From: AB-629-J13 sp964496365
GTDB lineage: Bacteria; Fidelibacterota; Marinisomatia; Marinisomatales; AB-629-J13
Assembly: GCA_964496365.1 (NCBI GenBank)
Contig: CAZBZK010000014.1
Coordinates: forward strand, 1 to 30,025
Length of the DNA stretch: 30,025 bases
Direction: 5' to 3'
Positions 8,312-16,072 of this stretch are shown here, in pieces. The notes below the pieces were generated by a model, which was not told the origin of the DNA, made no database searches, and saw only the letters and a list, made by a program, of their open reading frames with translations. The position numbers and the translations under genes were made by a program. Each line of letters opens with the position of its first letter. The stretch's first letter is position 1.

Positions 8312-9070
8312 TTAATACTTTCCAACCCAATTTTTTATATCTGATAGGGAACAGGTATTGTGAACCCCGTCCAGCCTCCAACATTGACAAATTCCTTCAT
8401 TCTCATTATCAATGTATTCAGCTTCTTGTTTTTTTTCACCATTTTCTCTCCACACCGTTCGTCTTCCATTGCGTTTTTGATCAGAAAAAACAATTTCCAT
8501 GTTTTTTTGTCCATTCTCATACCAAGATGTCCATACACCATCTTTCATGTGTCCATCTTCATAAATAACTTGGGACTTCTCTTTTCCGTTCGGTGATATA
8601 GTGACACATATTCCATCTTTAAGATTATTTTTATACGATAGTTCTGATTGTAAACTTTTATCGGAATACCAAATTTTCCATGGTCCTTCATAGTGTCCTT
8701 CAACGATATTGCCTTTAGAAATTGGATTCCCATTTTTATAATAAAATGTCCAAGTTCCATGTGCTTTTCCATTTAGATATGTCCCTTCCTGTTTTAATAC
8801 TCCGCTACTCCACCACTTAAAAAATAAACCATGGTTTTCACCAGATTTATTTAATTCAGCATATTGGCTAAGAATCCCGGTTGGAAATTGTTTTTTTTCA
8901 AACGGTAATTGAGATTGCTTGCATTTATATTTTTGTACATATTGTGGTGGTTGTTCATTTTTGGATGTTACTCCCTGTTTTTCCCACCCAATTTTTTCAT
9001 GTTGGGAATTTAAAATCGCCAATTCAATTCTAGTTGTTGCAATAATATTGAAGGTGTTTTTCGCAGACAT
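8312..9070 (-). CDS. MORN_2-repeat protein
   Basis: The 252-aa protein has at least five tandem repeats of about 22-24 residues from about residue 78 to the C-terminus, each with the W/Y-x-x-NG-x pattern: WWSSGVLKQEG, YYKNGNPISKG, WYSDKSLQSE, WYENGQKNMEI, WRENGEKKQEAEY. This is the MORN_2 (YwqK-like) motif, usually a beta-hairpin surface for protein or membrane contact. The first 75 residues lack repeats, lack a signal peptide and are not recognisable. Databases sometimes label such proteins as antitoxins, but no toxin gene is adjacent. The position between the HExxH protein and the 544-aa protein suggests a partner-binding role in the locus. The function is unproven. Confidence 0.75.
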   Translation of the reverse strand: MSAKNTFNIIATTRIELAILNSQHEKIGWEKQGVTSKNEQPPQYVQKYKCKQSQLPFEKKQFPTGILSQYAELNKSGENHGLFFKWWSSGVLKQEGTYLNGKAHGTWTFYYKNGNPISKGNIVEGHYEGPWKIWYSDKSLQSELSYKNNLKDGICVTISPNGKEKSQVIYEDGHMKDGVWTSWYENGQKNMEIVFSDQKRNGRRTVWRENGEKKQEAEYIDNENEGICQCWRLDGVHNTCSLSDIKNWVGKY

Positions 9071-9152
9071 AATTTGTTAGATTAATTTTCTATGAATGGA
9101 CAATAATCTAATTCAGATATTTATAAAATTGTGTGAACAATATCACATTATT

Positions 9153-10313
9153 TTACGCATTAGTTACGATTTGGGTAGTTAAATGAAAGGTTTCTAAAAT
9201 CCTATTTTCACCTTCGGGGCTTCCCAATTCATCTAGGGTCATTTTTGCCAGAGTTAATAAAAATATAGTTAACTTCCGGTCCGAAGTAATCTCTAAATTA
9301 TTACTGCAGTTTTCTAAAGTGTCCGCTGCACGATACATGAGAGAACGGATAATGGAAAAACCAGAATCTGAAAGGGGAGGTTCTCCTAAATAATTTTCCA
9401 TTCTCCCGCCCTCACGGTATGTGGGGTAAGACTCCAATCCCAGAAAATGCAAAAAATAGTCCTTACGAAATTCACCGTATGTTTTTACAATTCCATAAAA
9501 ATCAGCCATCAATTCATCCAATAAGTTATTTCGGGTGATACCAAAAATTCTGAGAGTAAAATAATGAACGCATTCGTGATCCAATCGAATAGAGAGGGAT
9601 TCCTTTTCCCAAAGATGTTTTTCCACTCCAAGAGTTTGTGCTGACACATTACTATAGGGGCCACGACTCAAAATCATGAATTTATCTTGATATAAGTCTT
9701 TTTGGGGAATCAGAGCCTTAAATTCCGACTGCCATTCCATTTCAGTGAGTTTTCTCACCAATTTTTCTTCAATGGACATTCGATATTGGTGAATTCGATC
9801 CCAATTATTAAATCCTTTCAACGTACATGCACCCATGGATTTCGGAACGGGATTTGGTTCGTTCCGCATGGCAAAAGTCTGTACCAATATTTCAAAATCT
9901 TTTCGGTTTCCCGGAATTAAAATTGGAATTTCCCCAACCGGTGTGGGATGAATAACCAATTCAAGGTTTTGTGGTTCAGTAAGTGCAATTGACTTGTCGG
10001 AATCATATTGGGATGGTTTTCCCCTCAGAACTACATTTTTGTATTCCTCTGTTTGATTTATCCCTTCTTCGATGGGGAATTGGAATTGAGGAAACTTTTT
10101 TTGTAAAACTGGGAAAACTCCATTGTCCATCGATTCCTTTTTATAGGATTTCCAACGACTAATATGTTTTTCGGATTCTAAAGGAAGCGTAAGTGGTTGT
10201 TTTGGAAATAATTTATCAAAAGGATTTTGATTATACTCTAATAATTCTGTTAGGACTGAAGGATTTTTTGTATAAGAACCTAAAATCTCTTTTCGTTTTG
10301 ATAATGAATCCAC
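9153..10313 (-). CDS. Putative zinc metallopeptidase (HExxH), possible leader peptidase
   Basis: The 386-aa cytoplasmic protein (no signal peptide or membrane helix) has LDHECVHYF, an HExxH motif at 246-250, followed by LLDELMADFYG where E267 could be the third zinc ligand. This H-E-x-x-H ... E-x-x-A-D arrangement is that of gluzincin-like metallopeptidases. The rest of the protein is not recognised. Within a RiPP locus the obvious role is removal of the leader peptide. An alternative is the 'HExxH putative peptide modification' type of protein found beside some lanthipeptide and radical SAM genes. The start is GTG at 10313; no ATG occurs before residue 62 and the N-terminal region is well formed. 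The gene lies 82 nt upstream of the MORN protein and 41 nt downstream of the DUF805 gene. Confidence 0.68.
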   Translation of the reverse strand: MDSLSKRKEILGSYTKNPSVLTELLEYNQNPFDKLFPKQPLTLPLESEKHISRWKSYKKESMDNGVFPVLQKKFPQFQFPIEEGINQTEEYKNVVLRGKPSQYDSDKSIALTEPQNLELVIHPTPVGEIPILIPGNRKDFEILVQTFAMRNEPNPVPKSMGACTLKGFNNWDRIHQYRMSIEEKLVRKLTEMEWQSEFKALIPQKDLYQDKFMILSRGPYSNVSAQTLGVEKHLWEKESLSIRLDHECVHYFTLRIFGITRNNLLDELMADFYGIVKTYGEFRKDYFLHFLGLESYPTYREGGRMENYLGEPPLSDSGFSIIRSLMYRAADTLENCSNNLEITSDRKLTIFLLTLAKMTLDELGSPEGENRILETFHLTTQIVTNA

Positions 10314-10354
10314 AGTTAATTGGTTTCAGGAAACGGGGTTTAAAACATTTTGGG

Positions 10355-10681
10355 TTAGTTTAATGGATCAGACCCAAATTGATTTTCTCCATCTTCTCCC
10401 TTTTTAAATAGCAAAAGAAAGGTTAGATAAATATTATACAAGGGAATAAAAAGAAGCCAGTAGTGGGTTCCGGATTTGCCTAAATCATGAAGTCTTTTTA
10501 CAATTTGAAATGCAAAGAATACCATCATACCTAAAGTCCAGACAATTGAAAACACAATCGGTGAGTCTAACCGGGTTGTAATTGCAAAATTAACCAGTTG
10601 AAACCCCACTCCAAAAATCAACAAAGTTAAAAAATATTTTTGTCTTCCTATGCGACCTTCAAATGATAATAAGTTATTCAT
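10355..10681 (-). CDS. DUF805 family inner-membrane protein
   Basis: The 108-aa protein has the DUF805 (YhaH-type) layout: an N-terminal FEGRIGRQKYFL block, membrane helices at about 17-35, 40-62 and 74-92, the conserved VKRLHDLGKSG loop between helices, and an acidic C-terminal tail ending GENQFGSDP. These small inner-membrane proteins are widespread and their function is unknown. The start is well supported: ATG at 10681 has AGGAGA 5-6 nt upstream, the strongest Shine-Dalgarno in this region. It sits in the minus-strand run between the carotenoid-oxygenase-like gene and the HExxH protein. It may be membrane support for the locus or a bystander. Confidence 0.88.
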   Translation of the reverse strand: MNNLLSFEGRIGRQKYFLTLLIFGVGFQLVNFAITTRLDSPIVFSIVWTLGMMVFFAFQIVKRLHDLGKSGTHYWLLFIPLYNIYLTFLLLFKKGEDGENQFGSDPLN

Positions 10682-10745
10682 AAGTTCTCCTATGTTTTAG
10701 TTAAATATAATACAAATTTGTAAAACAGTCCATTTTTTGATTAAA

Positions 10746-12173
10746 TTAGGATTTGTTCATCGGTGATTCCAGTTCTCTTTTTGAAATGAATGAAGAATGA
10801 AACCCCAACGGGTCATATAATCCAAGCGGGAAAGAACACAAAGTTCCCTTTTTCAAATTATATGGGTTTAAAAAGATTAACGAACTTTCTTCTCGTATTT
10901 TATCATATTGCTGTGCAATAAGGACCGTAGAATTATCTTCCCCATTTAAAAGACAGGGTTCACCAGCTACAAAACAATTATTGGGTGCAAAATATGAGTC
11001 CAATATTTTTTCATTTTTCCAGTTAAATCTTGAAATATTTGTATAAAATTCCGATTCAATTCCGGTTTTACTTTTTAAACCCAATGGCCAAAAGTCTGAG
11101 TAATGTTGTCCATTCATTTGTTTTCCAATATGGGGAAAGTCGATATGAAAACCCAATTCGAAGTCTTGTTTTTCCTCACATATAAACTGGTGAGCATTTA
11201 TTTTATATCGGGAAATTGTCGTTGGTTTGATATTTTTAAGAAACATGGATGAGTTGAAATATTGATCAAAATAAGGGTTTTCACATGTTAATAGATCAAC
11301 CATTAAATGCGAATTGGTTTCATAAGCATTCACGTTATGGAGACAATATTGAGATTCATTTAAGGGTAAAATTCGTGGTTTTTCTTTTGAATTTCGTGGC
11401 AAAATTAACAAAGAAGATTCAACAGAATTATCCCAATTTAAAGAATCCATTATTGAACTTTTATTCGAAATAAATTTATGTATATCCATACAATAACCAC
11501 TCAAATAAAATAATGCATACTGTTCTGTAACCAAAAAGTCATGAATGTAGTGGGGGAGTGACAGTTCGATTGATTTTTTATAGGTTCGAATCCAAGAGGT
11601 GTCAAATTCAAAATATGAAAGTTTAGTGGTGTTTTTAAGATATTTGATACCAAAATTACAAAACCTGTTTTTAAAAATTTTTGGATGAGCAGATGTTTGG
11701 GACAAGGAATGTAACTTTTGTTCGAATGTCCACTCTTCCTGTGTATTTCCTTTGTTAATATCAAGACTCCAAGGGATGCTCTGTTCCCCGAAAGCAAGCA
11801 ATTTGCCTCCAAAATAAACCGCATTTACATTGGCTGGAGAATGAAGAGAAATTCCTTTTCTTAATGTGTCATTATCAAAGGCCGTCCCAAATGTTCGGTA
11901 AAGGGGATGTTTTGCTTTTAATTCGTGTTTCCGTTTGTTTGTTTCAACATATACTGCTCTGTAATCGAGCGTATTTTTTGTGAGAGACAAGATCCGAATC
12001 ATGCCGTCACCGTCTAACCAATGGGAATGAAATTTTGGTTTAAAACCTGCAGGACCATTTAAAATCCAGACACCCCGAATAGAATTGGGTATTTGAGTCG
12101 GGCGGTCAATAGACACCCTGAAAGGTGAAGACATTTGAAATATAATGTCTTTTAAAGGTCTATTGTTAATCAA
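10746..12173 (-). CDS. Carotenoid oxygenase family protein (carotenoid/stilbene cleavage type)
   Basis: The 475-aa protein matches the carotenoid cleavage dioxygenase/RPE65 superfamily. Near the N-terminus, GVWILNGPAGFKPK and HSHWLDGDGMIR are the family's first blades. The four histidines that bind Fe(II) in the seven-bladed propeller can be placed: H163 (TSAHPK), H211 (IHDFLVTEQY), H279 (LHNVNAYE) and H459 (LGFHSSF). All four are present, so a metal-dependent oxygenase or isomerase activity is plausible. Members cleave a C=C bond in carotenoids, apocarotenoids or stilbenes with O2; the substrate is unknown here. The longest frame starts at TTG 12173, overlapping the halogenase-like gene by 8 nt; an ATG at 12134 (residue 14) is an equally possible start. 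Overlap with the flavoenzyme suggests a shared substrate. Confidence 0.85.
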   Translation of the reverse strand: MINNRPLKDIIFQMSSPFRVSIDRPTQIPNSIRGVWILNGPAGFKPKFHSHWLDGDGMIRILSLTKNTLDYRAVYVETNKRKHELKAKHPLYRTFGTAFDNDTLRKGISLHSPANVNAVYFGGKLLAFGEQSIPWSLDINKGNTQEEWTFEQKLHSLSQTSAHPKIFKNRFCNFGIKYLKNTTKLSYFEFDTSWIRTYKKSIELSLPHYIHDFLVTEQYALFYLSGYCMDIHKFISNKSSIMDSLNWDNSVESSLLILPRNSKEKPRILPLNESQYCLHNVNAYETNSHLMVDLLTCENPYFDQYFNSSMFLKNIKPTTISRYKINAHQFICEEKQDFELGFHIDFPHIGKQMNGQHYSDFWPLGLKSKTGIESEFYTNISRFNWKNEKILDSYFAPNNCFVAGEPCLLNGEDNSTVLIAQQYDKIREESSLIFLNPYNLKKGTLCSFPLGLYDPLGFHSSFISKRELESPMNKS

Positions 12174-13869
12174 AGGTTTTTGAAAAAATGTATGGATCTA
12201 ATTTACCCCAATCGTATTTTTTTGATTTGGCAACATGAATAGTCTCTGACGGATCAAATACTTCCTTTTTTAATTTGATGGACTGAACGAAAGAGTGCTG
12301 AATCATCCATTGTGGATTGGTATGAACACGGGATTTAATATGGGCAATGATTAGACGAGCGAATTGTTTTAGAATGGATAATTTTTCATCGAGAATTCTT
12401 ATTCCATTTTCTATATCTGAGGACACTTCATAAAATGTTTTTTCACATTCTTTTAAAGTGTAAACATCCATAAAATCAAAGAAGACCTGTTTCGAACATT
12501 TACTTTTTTCCATTTTCCAATGGTAATAATCGTTAATGTATTTCTGTAGAGTTCGGTTGATGGGACCTAACGTGGCGATTCTTTGAAAATACCTATCCAA
12601 AAAGTCGGGGTTTAGGAATAAGTCATTGGTAAATGGGAACACATAAAAACTGAAATAAACAGACAGTTCCCATGTATATTTTAGTGCAAATGTTTCTGAA
12701 TCTCCTAACGCATCATAACTGGAATAATAAGTGGGTAAAAATGAATGAAACAAAACTTGAAACAAAGGTTCGTAATAACTAATTTTTTTCTCCATTTCGG
12801 AATTTAATTTTGTATTAATTAGTTCAGTAATTGCAGAATTTTGAATGGCGATTGTATCTGCTCCGGGGCTGTAAAGAGGGTCATTAAATCTGCCTGAAAC
12901 CCCAGTGATCGCCCAACCTTCTGTTGATAAAGTTTTTTTACAATCATAGGCAAAATTATTGATGGTAGTGAAGTCAATAATTTTTTTGTCCTTTAGTGAG
13001 TCTCCGAATAAAGGGAATTCACTAAATATCCATTTTAATAATTTTTCTTGTCTGTTTACCAATGTTGGTTCAATCCTTTTGGGGTCATACACCAGTCCAA
13101 AACTGGTCATGGTTTTTAAAGGTATGACCCAAAACCAAAAACCTTCTCCCATAAAATGGTTTGTTGCTAGTAGAACTGGAATATGTCCTAAAACTGTTTT
13201 CGTTTTCAGTTGGCGTCTTTCAATAATGGATTTTTCTGTCATTTTTTCAATATTAACTAAACCATCAACCCAAAAATGATGAGCGTTGTGTTTGATGGGA
13301 CATGACTTTTTTAAATTCAGTTTTCGGGATAAGTATTGATTTCTACCGCTTGCATCCACAATCCAATCACACTGAACCGAACGTAATTGGTTATTCCATC
13401 GGAAATCAATTTTATGATTTCTCTTCTTGATAATTATATTTTGTATCCCTATTCCCGTAAGTAAATCATAATTTTTTGATTCTGAATTCACATTGATGAG
13501 TTTTGACTCAAATTTATTTCTATCCAATTGATAACTAGCGATGTTTGAAAAATTCCGAATAAAACTTTGAGAATAATTCTCGTAGTGATTTGGTGTATTC
13601 ATTTCCGATTTCCACAAAAATCTCAGATTATATTTCATAAGATGATTTTGTAAAAGATATTCTTCTAAATCTAAAATTTTTGAGAAATAATATCCACCGA
13701 TCTGAACGGTTGATTCACCTACTTTTTGCTTTTGAGTTTTTGGGTTTTTCCGTTTTTCTAAATGGAGAATCGATTGGTCTGAATATAAAATTAATTGTCG
13801 AGCTAAGCACAATCCAGCCTGTCCCGCACCTAAAATAACAACATCATAACGATTTTTTAATTTCATCAT
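12166..13869 (-). CDS. FAD-dependent monooxygenase of the flavin-dependent halogenase type
   Basis: The 567-aa protein opens with a Rossmann FAD site, VVILGAGQAG (GxGxxG at 14-19), then KVGESTVQIGG (49-59), the GES block of halogenase-like flavoproteins. K79 (LMKYNLRF) stands where the catalytic lysine of tryptophan halogenases falls. WIVDASGR (169-176) is the second FAD motif. FWFWVIP (244-250) fits the WxWxIP halogenase signature that limits monooxygenase activity, and DPLYSPGADTIA (330-341) is the flavin-contacting motif. The C-terminal 220 residues are long and not recognised. I infer a halogenase or closely related hydroxylase; chemistry and substrate are uncertain. It is the first gene of the minus-strand run and overlaps the carotenoid-oxygenase-like gene by 8 nt. 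Confidence 0.78.
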   Translation of the reverse strand: MMKLKNRYDVVILGAGQAGLCLARQLILYSDQSILHLEKRKNPKTQKQKVGESTVQIGGYYFSKILDLEEYLLQNHLMKYNLRFLWKSEMNTPNHYENYSQSFIRNFSNIASYQLDRNKFESKLINVNSESKNYDLLTGIGIQNIIIKKRNHKIDFRWNNQLRSVQCDWIVDASGRNQYLSRKLNLKKSCPIKHNAHHFWVDGLVNIEKMTEKSIIERRQLKTKTVLGHIPVLLATNHFMGEGFWFWVIPLKTMTSFGLVYDPKRIEPTLVNRQEKLLKWIFSEFPLFGDSLKDKKIIDFTTINNFAYDCKKTLSTEGWAITGVSGRFNDPLYSPGADTIAIQNSAITELINTKLNSEMEKKISYYEPLFQVLFHSFLPTYYSSYDALGDSETFALKYTWELSVYFSFYVFPFTNDLFLNPDFLDRYFQRIATLGPINRTLQKYINDYYHWKMEKSKCSKQVFFDFMDVYTLKECEKTFYEVSSDIENGIRILDEKLSILKQFARLIIAHIKSRVHTNPQWMIQHSFVQSIKLKKEVFDPSETIHVAKSKKYDWGKLDPYIFSKTFD

Positions 13870-14237
13870 TTAAAGTTACTTGATTTCAACTTTTCATTGC
13901 AACTCAAAGACGGTTATTGATAAAACGATTATGGTAAAATCAACACCATTGTGATGGGTAGAATTTTTCTTGTTAATAAAATCCTATAAAATTTTATGTA
14001 ATTTAAAAGCTCCAGTTTGAAGTTAAAAAAACAGAAAATAAATGAATCTAAATCTTGATTTTTTTAATGAGGACTTGTACCTTTTATCTGCAATTGGTTT
14101 CGAAAATTAAACGATTCAAGACGAATTGGCTGACAAGAAATAACCTGCAATAAAAAATGTAGGGAACATTAAAGGCTCCAGGTTGGCGTTTGGAGCCTTT
14201 ATTTATTTAAGGTAATTTAACAGCGTTTATTGAAAAT
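13870..14237. other. Intergenic region between the biosynthetic locus and ssrA
   Basis: This 368-nt AT-rich stretch holds no clear gene. It must contain the promoter of the leftward flavoenzyme operon (start 13869) and the ssrA promoter. A 22-codon frame with an ATG (14042-14110, starting MNLNLDFFNEDLYLL) precedes a strong plus-strand terminator at 14171-14208, so a short rightward transcript may exist. The sequence around the terminator's left arm (AAAGGCTCCAGGTTG) recurs imperfectly at 14005-14019 as AAAAGCTCCAGTTTG. No Shine-Dalgarno precedes the small frame and I do not call it a gene. Confidence 0.5.
14171..14208 (+). terminator. Rho-independent terminator upstream of ssrA
   Basis: AAAGGCTCCA (14171-14180) and TGGAGCCTTT (14191-14200) form a perfect 10-bp stem around a 10-nt loop, followed by ATTTATTT. 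Only the plus strand has the T-rich tail, so it ends a rightward transcript. No annotated rightward gene lies upstream on this strand. Confidence 0.75.
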
Positions 14238-14588
14238 GGGGGCGACCGGTTTCGACGGGACAAGAAACAGGTTAAACGGCATGTCGAGGCTCCGCAACCT
14301 CGTAAATCAGGTGGAACATCTTATAAGTGCCGATTACGGCCAAGTCGCTTACGCTTAATTGACGTGAGCCGTTCTGGATAGAATGGGTCTGTGGTTTTAT
14401 CTAAGGGCGTCGACTACGCAGACTGGTTATTAATTTTGTTTGGGGATTAGTAACGAGACATACCAAACTGGTTCCAATGATATAGGGTTTTCCAGTATAC
14501 ATTGGAATGAAATAAATCTGGGAAACTAAACATGTAGATGTTTCTCAAGTTTCTGTTTCGGACGGGAGTTCGATTCTCCCCGCCTCCA
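14238..14588 (+). ncRNA. ssrA: Transfer-messenger RNA (tmRNA)
   Basis: The gene begins GGGGGCGACCGGTTTCGACG, the conserved 5' end of one-piece tmRNA, and ends GTTCGATTCTCCCCGCCTCCA, a T-loop followed by the acceptor strand. GGGGGCG (14238-14244) pairs with CGCCTCC (14581-14587) with one G-U. The discriminator A at 14588 is followed by CAC, so the 3' CCA appears not to be encoded. The length of 351 nt is normal. tmRNA with SmpB frees ribosomes stalled on broken mRNA and adds a degradation tag. The tag reading frame most likely starts at GCC 14329 and stops at TAA 14356-14358. The inferred peptide is ADYGQVAYA. Confidence 0.95.
14329..14358 (+). other. tmRNA tag-peptide reading frame
   Basis: After AAGT the frame GCC GAT TAC GGC CAA GTC GCT TAC GCT TAA encodes ADYGQVAYA. 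Position and Ala resume codon fit the tag of other tmRNAs. The end AYA differs from the common LAA or VAA. The frame was chosen by position, and the other two frames give no short Ala-ending peptide. Confidence 0.6.
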
Positions 14589-14731
14589 CACCATACAATT
14601 TAGATAAGGAATAACTAAGTGCAAAAATAAAACGGTAGTATTTTACGGTGGACAAAGTTTATAAGTAGAATCATTAAAAATGACTGGTGATTATATTCAA
14701 ATGAAGCGAATGTTATAGAGTGTCTCTTTTT

Positions 14732-15361
14732 ATGAAATCAAAAGAATCAATCTTAAAATTTGCCATTTTATTAGCTATCATTACGGTAGTCTATAATATT
14801 CTGGAAGGTGTTACATCTGTATATTTCGGGTTGGAAGATGAAACGTTGGCTTTATTTGGTTTTGGGTTGGATTCCTTCGTAGAAGTGATTTCCGGTATTG
14901 GGATTTGGCACATGGTATTACGTATTCAAAAAAGTGGTCATGAACGGCGAGACGAATTTGAGAAAAGGGCGTTAAAAATTACAGGATTAGCCTTTTATCT
15001 TCTGACTGCGGGATTAGTTGTTTCTTCTCTATATAATCTGTGGGTAAATGCTCATCCGGAAACCACCATTTGGGGGGTTATCATTTCAGGATTATCACTA
15101 GGTGTTATGTGGTGGCTGGTTAGAGAAAAACGTATGGTGGGAAAGGCACTGAATTCGGAAGCCATTTTGGCAGATGGGAACTGCACAAAAGCGTGTATGC
15201 AATTGTCCGCTGTCTTGTTAATTTCCAGCCTTGGGTATGAATTGTTTAATATTGGCAGAATAGATGCTGTTGGGTCTCTCATTATTTCCGGTCTTGCCTT
15301 TCGTGAGGGAAAAGAATCTTTTAAAAAAGCAAAAAACAAAAGTGGATGTTGTAACGAGTAA
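14732..15361 (+). CDS. CDF-like cation transporter family membrane protein
   Basis: The protein has about 209 residues from ATG 14732; a GTG at 14720 in the same frame would add four. It has about six hydrophobic segments. The conserved blocks are GFGLDSFVEVISG in helix 2 and SEAILADGNCTKAC in the central region, which resemble the helix 2 and helix 5 metal-site blocks of cation diffusion facilitators. The C-terminal cytoplasmic metal-binding domain of classical CDF proteins is missing; the protein ends in a short Lys-rich tail with GCCNE. A role as a divalent-cation efflux protein is inferred from the family; the ion is unknown. It stands alone between ssrA and a small ORF, and no Shine-Dalgarno clearly decides the start. 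Confidence 0.8.
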   Translation: MKSKESILKFAILLAIITVVYNILEGVTSVYFGLEDETLALFGFGLDSFVEVISGIGIWHMVLRIQKSGHERRDEFEKRALKITGLAFYLLTAGLVVSSLYNLWVNAHPETTIWGVIISGLSLGVMWWLVREKRMVGKALNSEAILADGNCTKACMQLSAVLLISSLGYELFNIGRIDAVGSLIISGLAFREGKESFKKAKNKSGCCNE

Positions 15362-15401
15362 TAATGTTTGGTAGTTGGTGTCAGTTTGTGTAAAATGTTG
15401 A

Positions 15402-15527
15402 ATGAACACTGATAAAATTTATAACCAGTGGTTAAAGACCATAGATAAAACCGTAGTCCCTTTTCTTCGATCTAAACAAGGAATGTGGATTATTATTGGC
15501 ATAATAATCTTTTTTATTCTCTATTGA
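15402..15527 (+). CDS. Possible small single-pass membrane protein
   Basis: The 41-residue frame starts with ATG 15402 as MNTDKIYNQWLKTIDKTVV and ends in a strongly hydrophobic helix, MWIIIGIIIFFILY, right before the stop. A short charged N-terminus plus one C-terminal membrane helix is the layout of many small membrane proteins. No good Shine-Dalgarno precedes it. A 7-bp inverted repeat (ATTGATT/AATCAAT, about 15522-15538) overlaps the stop but has no T-tract. I know no family for it. Confidence 0.4.
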   Translation: MNTDKIYNQWLKTIDKTVVPFLRSKQGMWIIIGIIIFFILY

Positions 15528-15601
15528 TTTTCAATCAATTGATATAATCATATTAGACAAACATTAACATTCAGGAAGTAAACCTCTCAATTTCACTTTT
15601 A

Positions 15602-16072
15602 TTAAAGATTGTTACCCAAAATAGTCTCCAAAACCGGTGTGATGCCATTGATAACAAACTGCACCGCAATCACCATTAGAAGAATGCCCATAATCCTTTG
15701 AATGATACGCAATCCTGTTGTTCCCAGTTTTACGGACAAGCGGTCTGCCCCTCTAAAAATGTAAAAAGTAAGCATTAATGTAAATAAGATGGAAAAAATC
15801 AAAATTCCATATTCCAGAAAATTATGAGCTTCACCCGATAGGATCATCGATGCGGTAATAGCACCGGGACCAGCAATGATTGGGATACCAATAGGGCTTA
15901 CTGCAATTTCATTACTTTCCAAACTTTCTTCTGTTTCCTTGGGTGTGGAACGCCCCCGGGAAATTTTTGCTTCTAACATTCGAAGACCATTCCGAAAAAA
16001 AATGATTCCACCTGTGATTCTAAATGCATCCACCGTTAATGCATAAAATTTAAAAATATAGGATCCAACCAA
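15602..16072 (-). CDS. MarC family inner-membrane protein, C-terminal part (cut by scaffold gap)
   Basis: The visible 156 residues end at TAA 15602 and begin at the N-run. They contain the MarC/UPF0056 hallmarks: FRITGGIIFFRNGLRML, then AVSPIGIPIIAGPGAITASM, then RIIQRIMGILLMVIAVQFVINGI in three pieces of one multi-helix membrane protein. MarC proteins are usually about 200-220 residues, so roughly 50 N-terminal residues are lost in the gap. The family's function is unsettled; an older link to multiple antibiotic resistance has not held up. It lies downstream of argS in the same orientation. The apparent in-frame fusion with ArgS arises because the N-run happens to keep frame. Confidence 0.88.
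   Translation of the reverse strand: MVGSYIFKFYALTVDAFRITGGIIFFRNGLRMLEAKISRGRSTPKETEESLESNEIAVSPIGIPIIAGPGAITASMILSGEAHNFLEYGILIFSILFTLMLTFYIFRGADRLSVKLGTTGLRIIQRIMGILLMVIAVQFVINGITPVLETILGNNL

Noticed and set aside
8335..8772. Two further minus-strand frames (68 and 75 codons) within the MORN-repeat gene
   Set aside because: They are out-of-frame shadows created by the repeat's regular composition.
8312..9070. MORN_2 protein as an antitoxin of a toxin-antitoxin pair
   Set aside because: No small toxin gene is adjacent; the antitoxin label for such repeats is weak, and the context is biosynthetic.
12959..13279. 106-codon plus-strand frame inside the halogenase-like gene
   Set aside because: It is antisense to a well-supported gene with clear FAD motifs and has no recognisable product.
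14042..14110. 22-codon frame as a peptide precursor
   Set aside because: It has no leader-like length, no Shine-Dalgarno and lies on the strand opposite to the biosynthetic operon.
14238..14588. ssrA as the attachment site of an integrated island carrying the RiPP genes
   Set aside because: The accessory genes lie on the 5' side of ssrA, no integrase is present, and I found no repeat of the ssrA 3' end near the locus.
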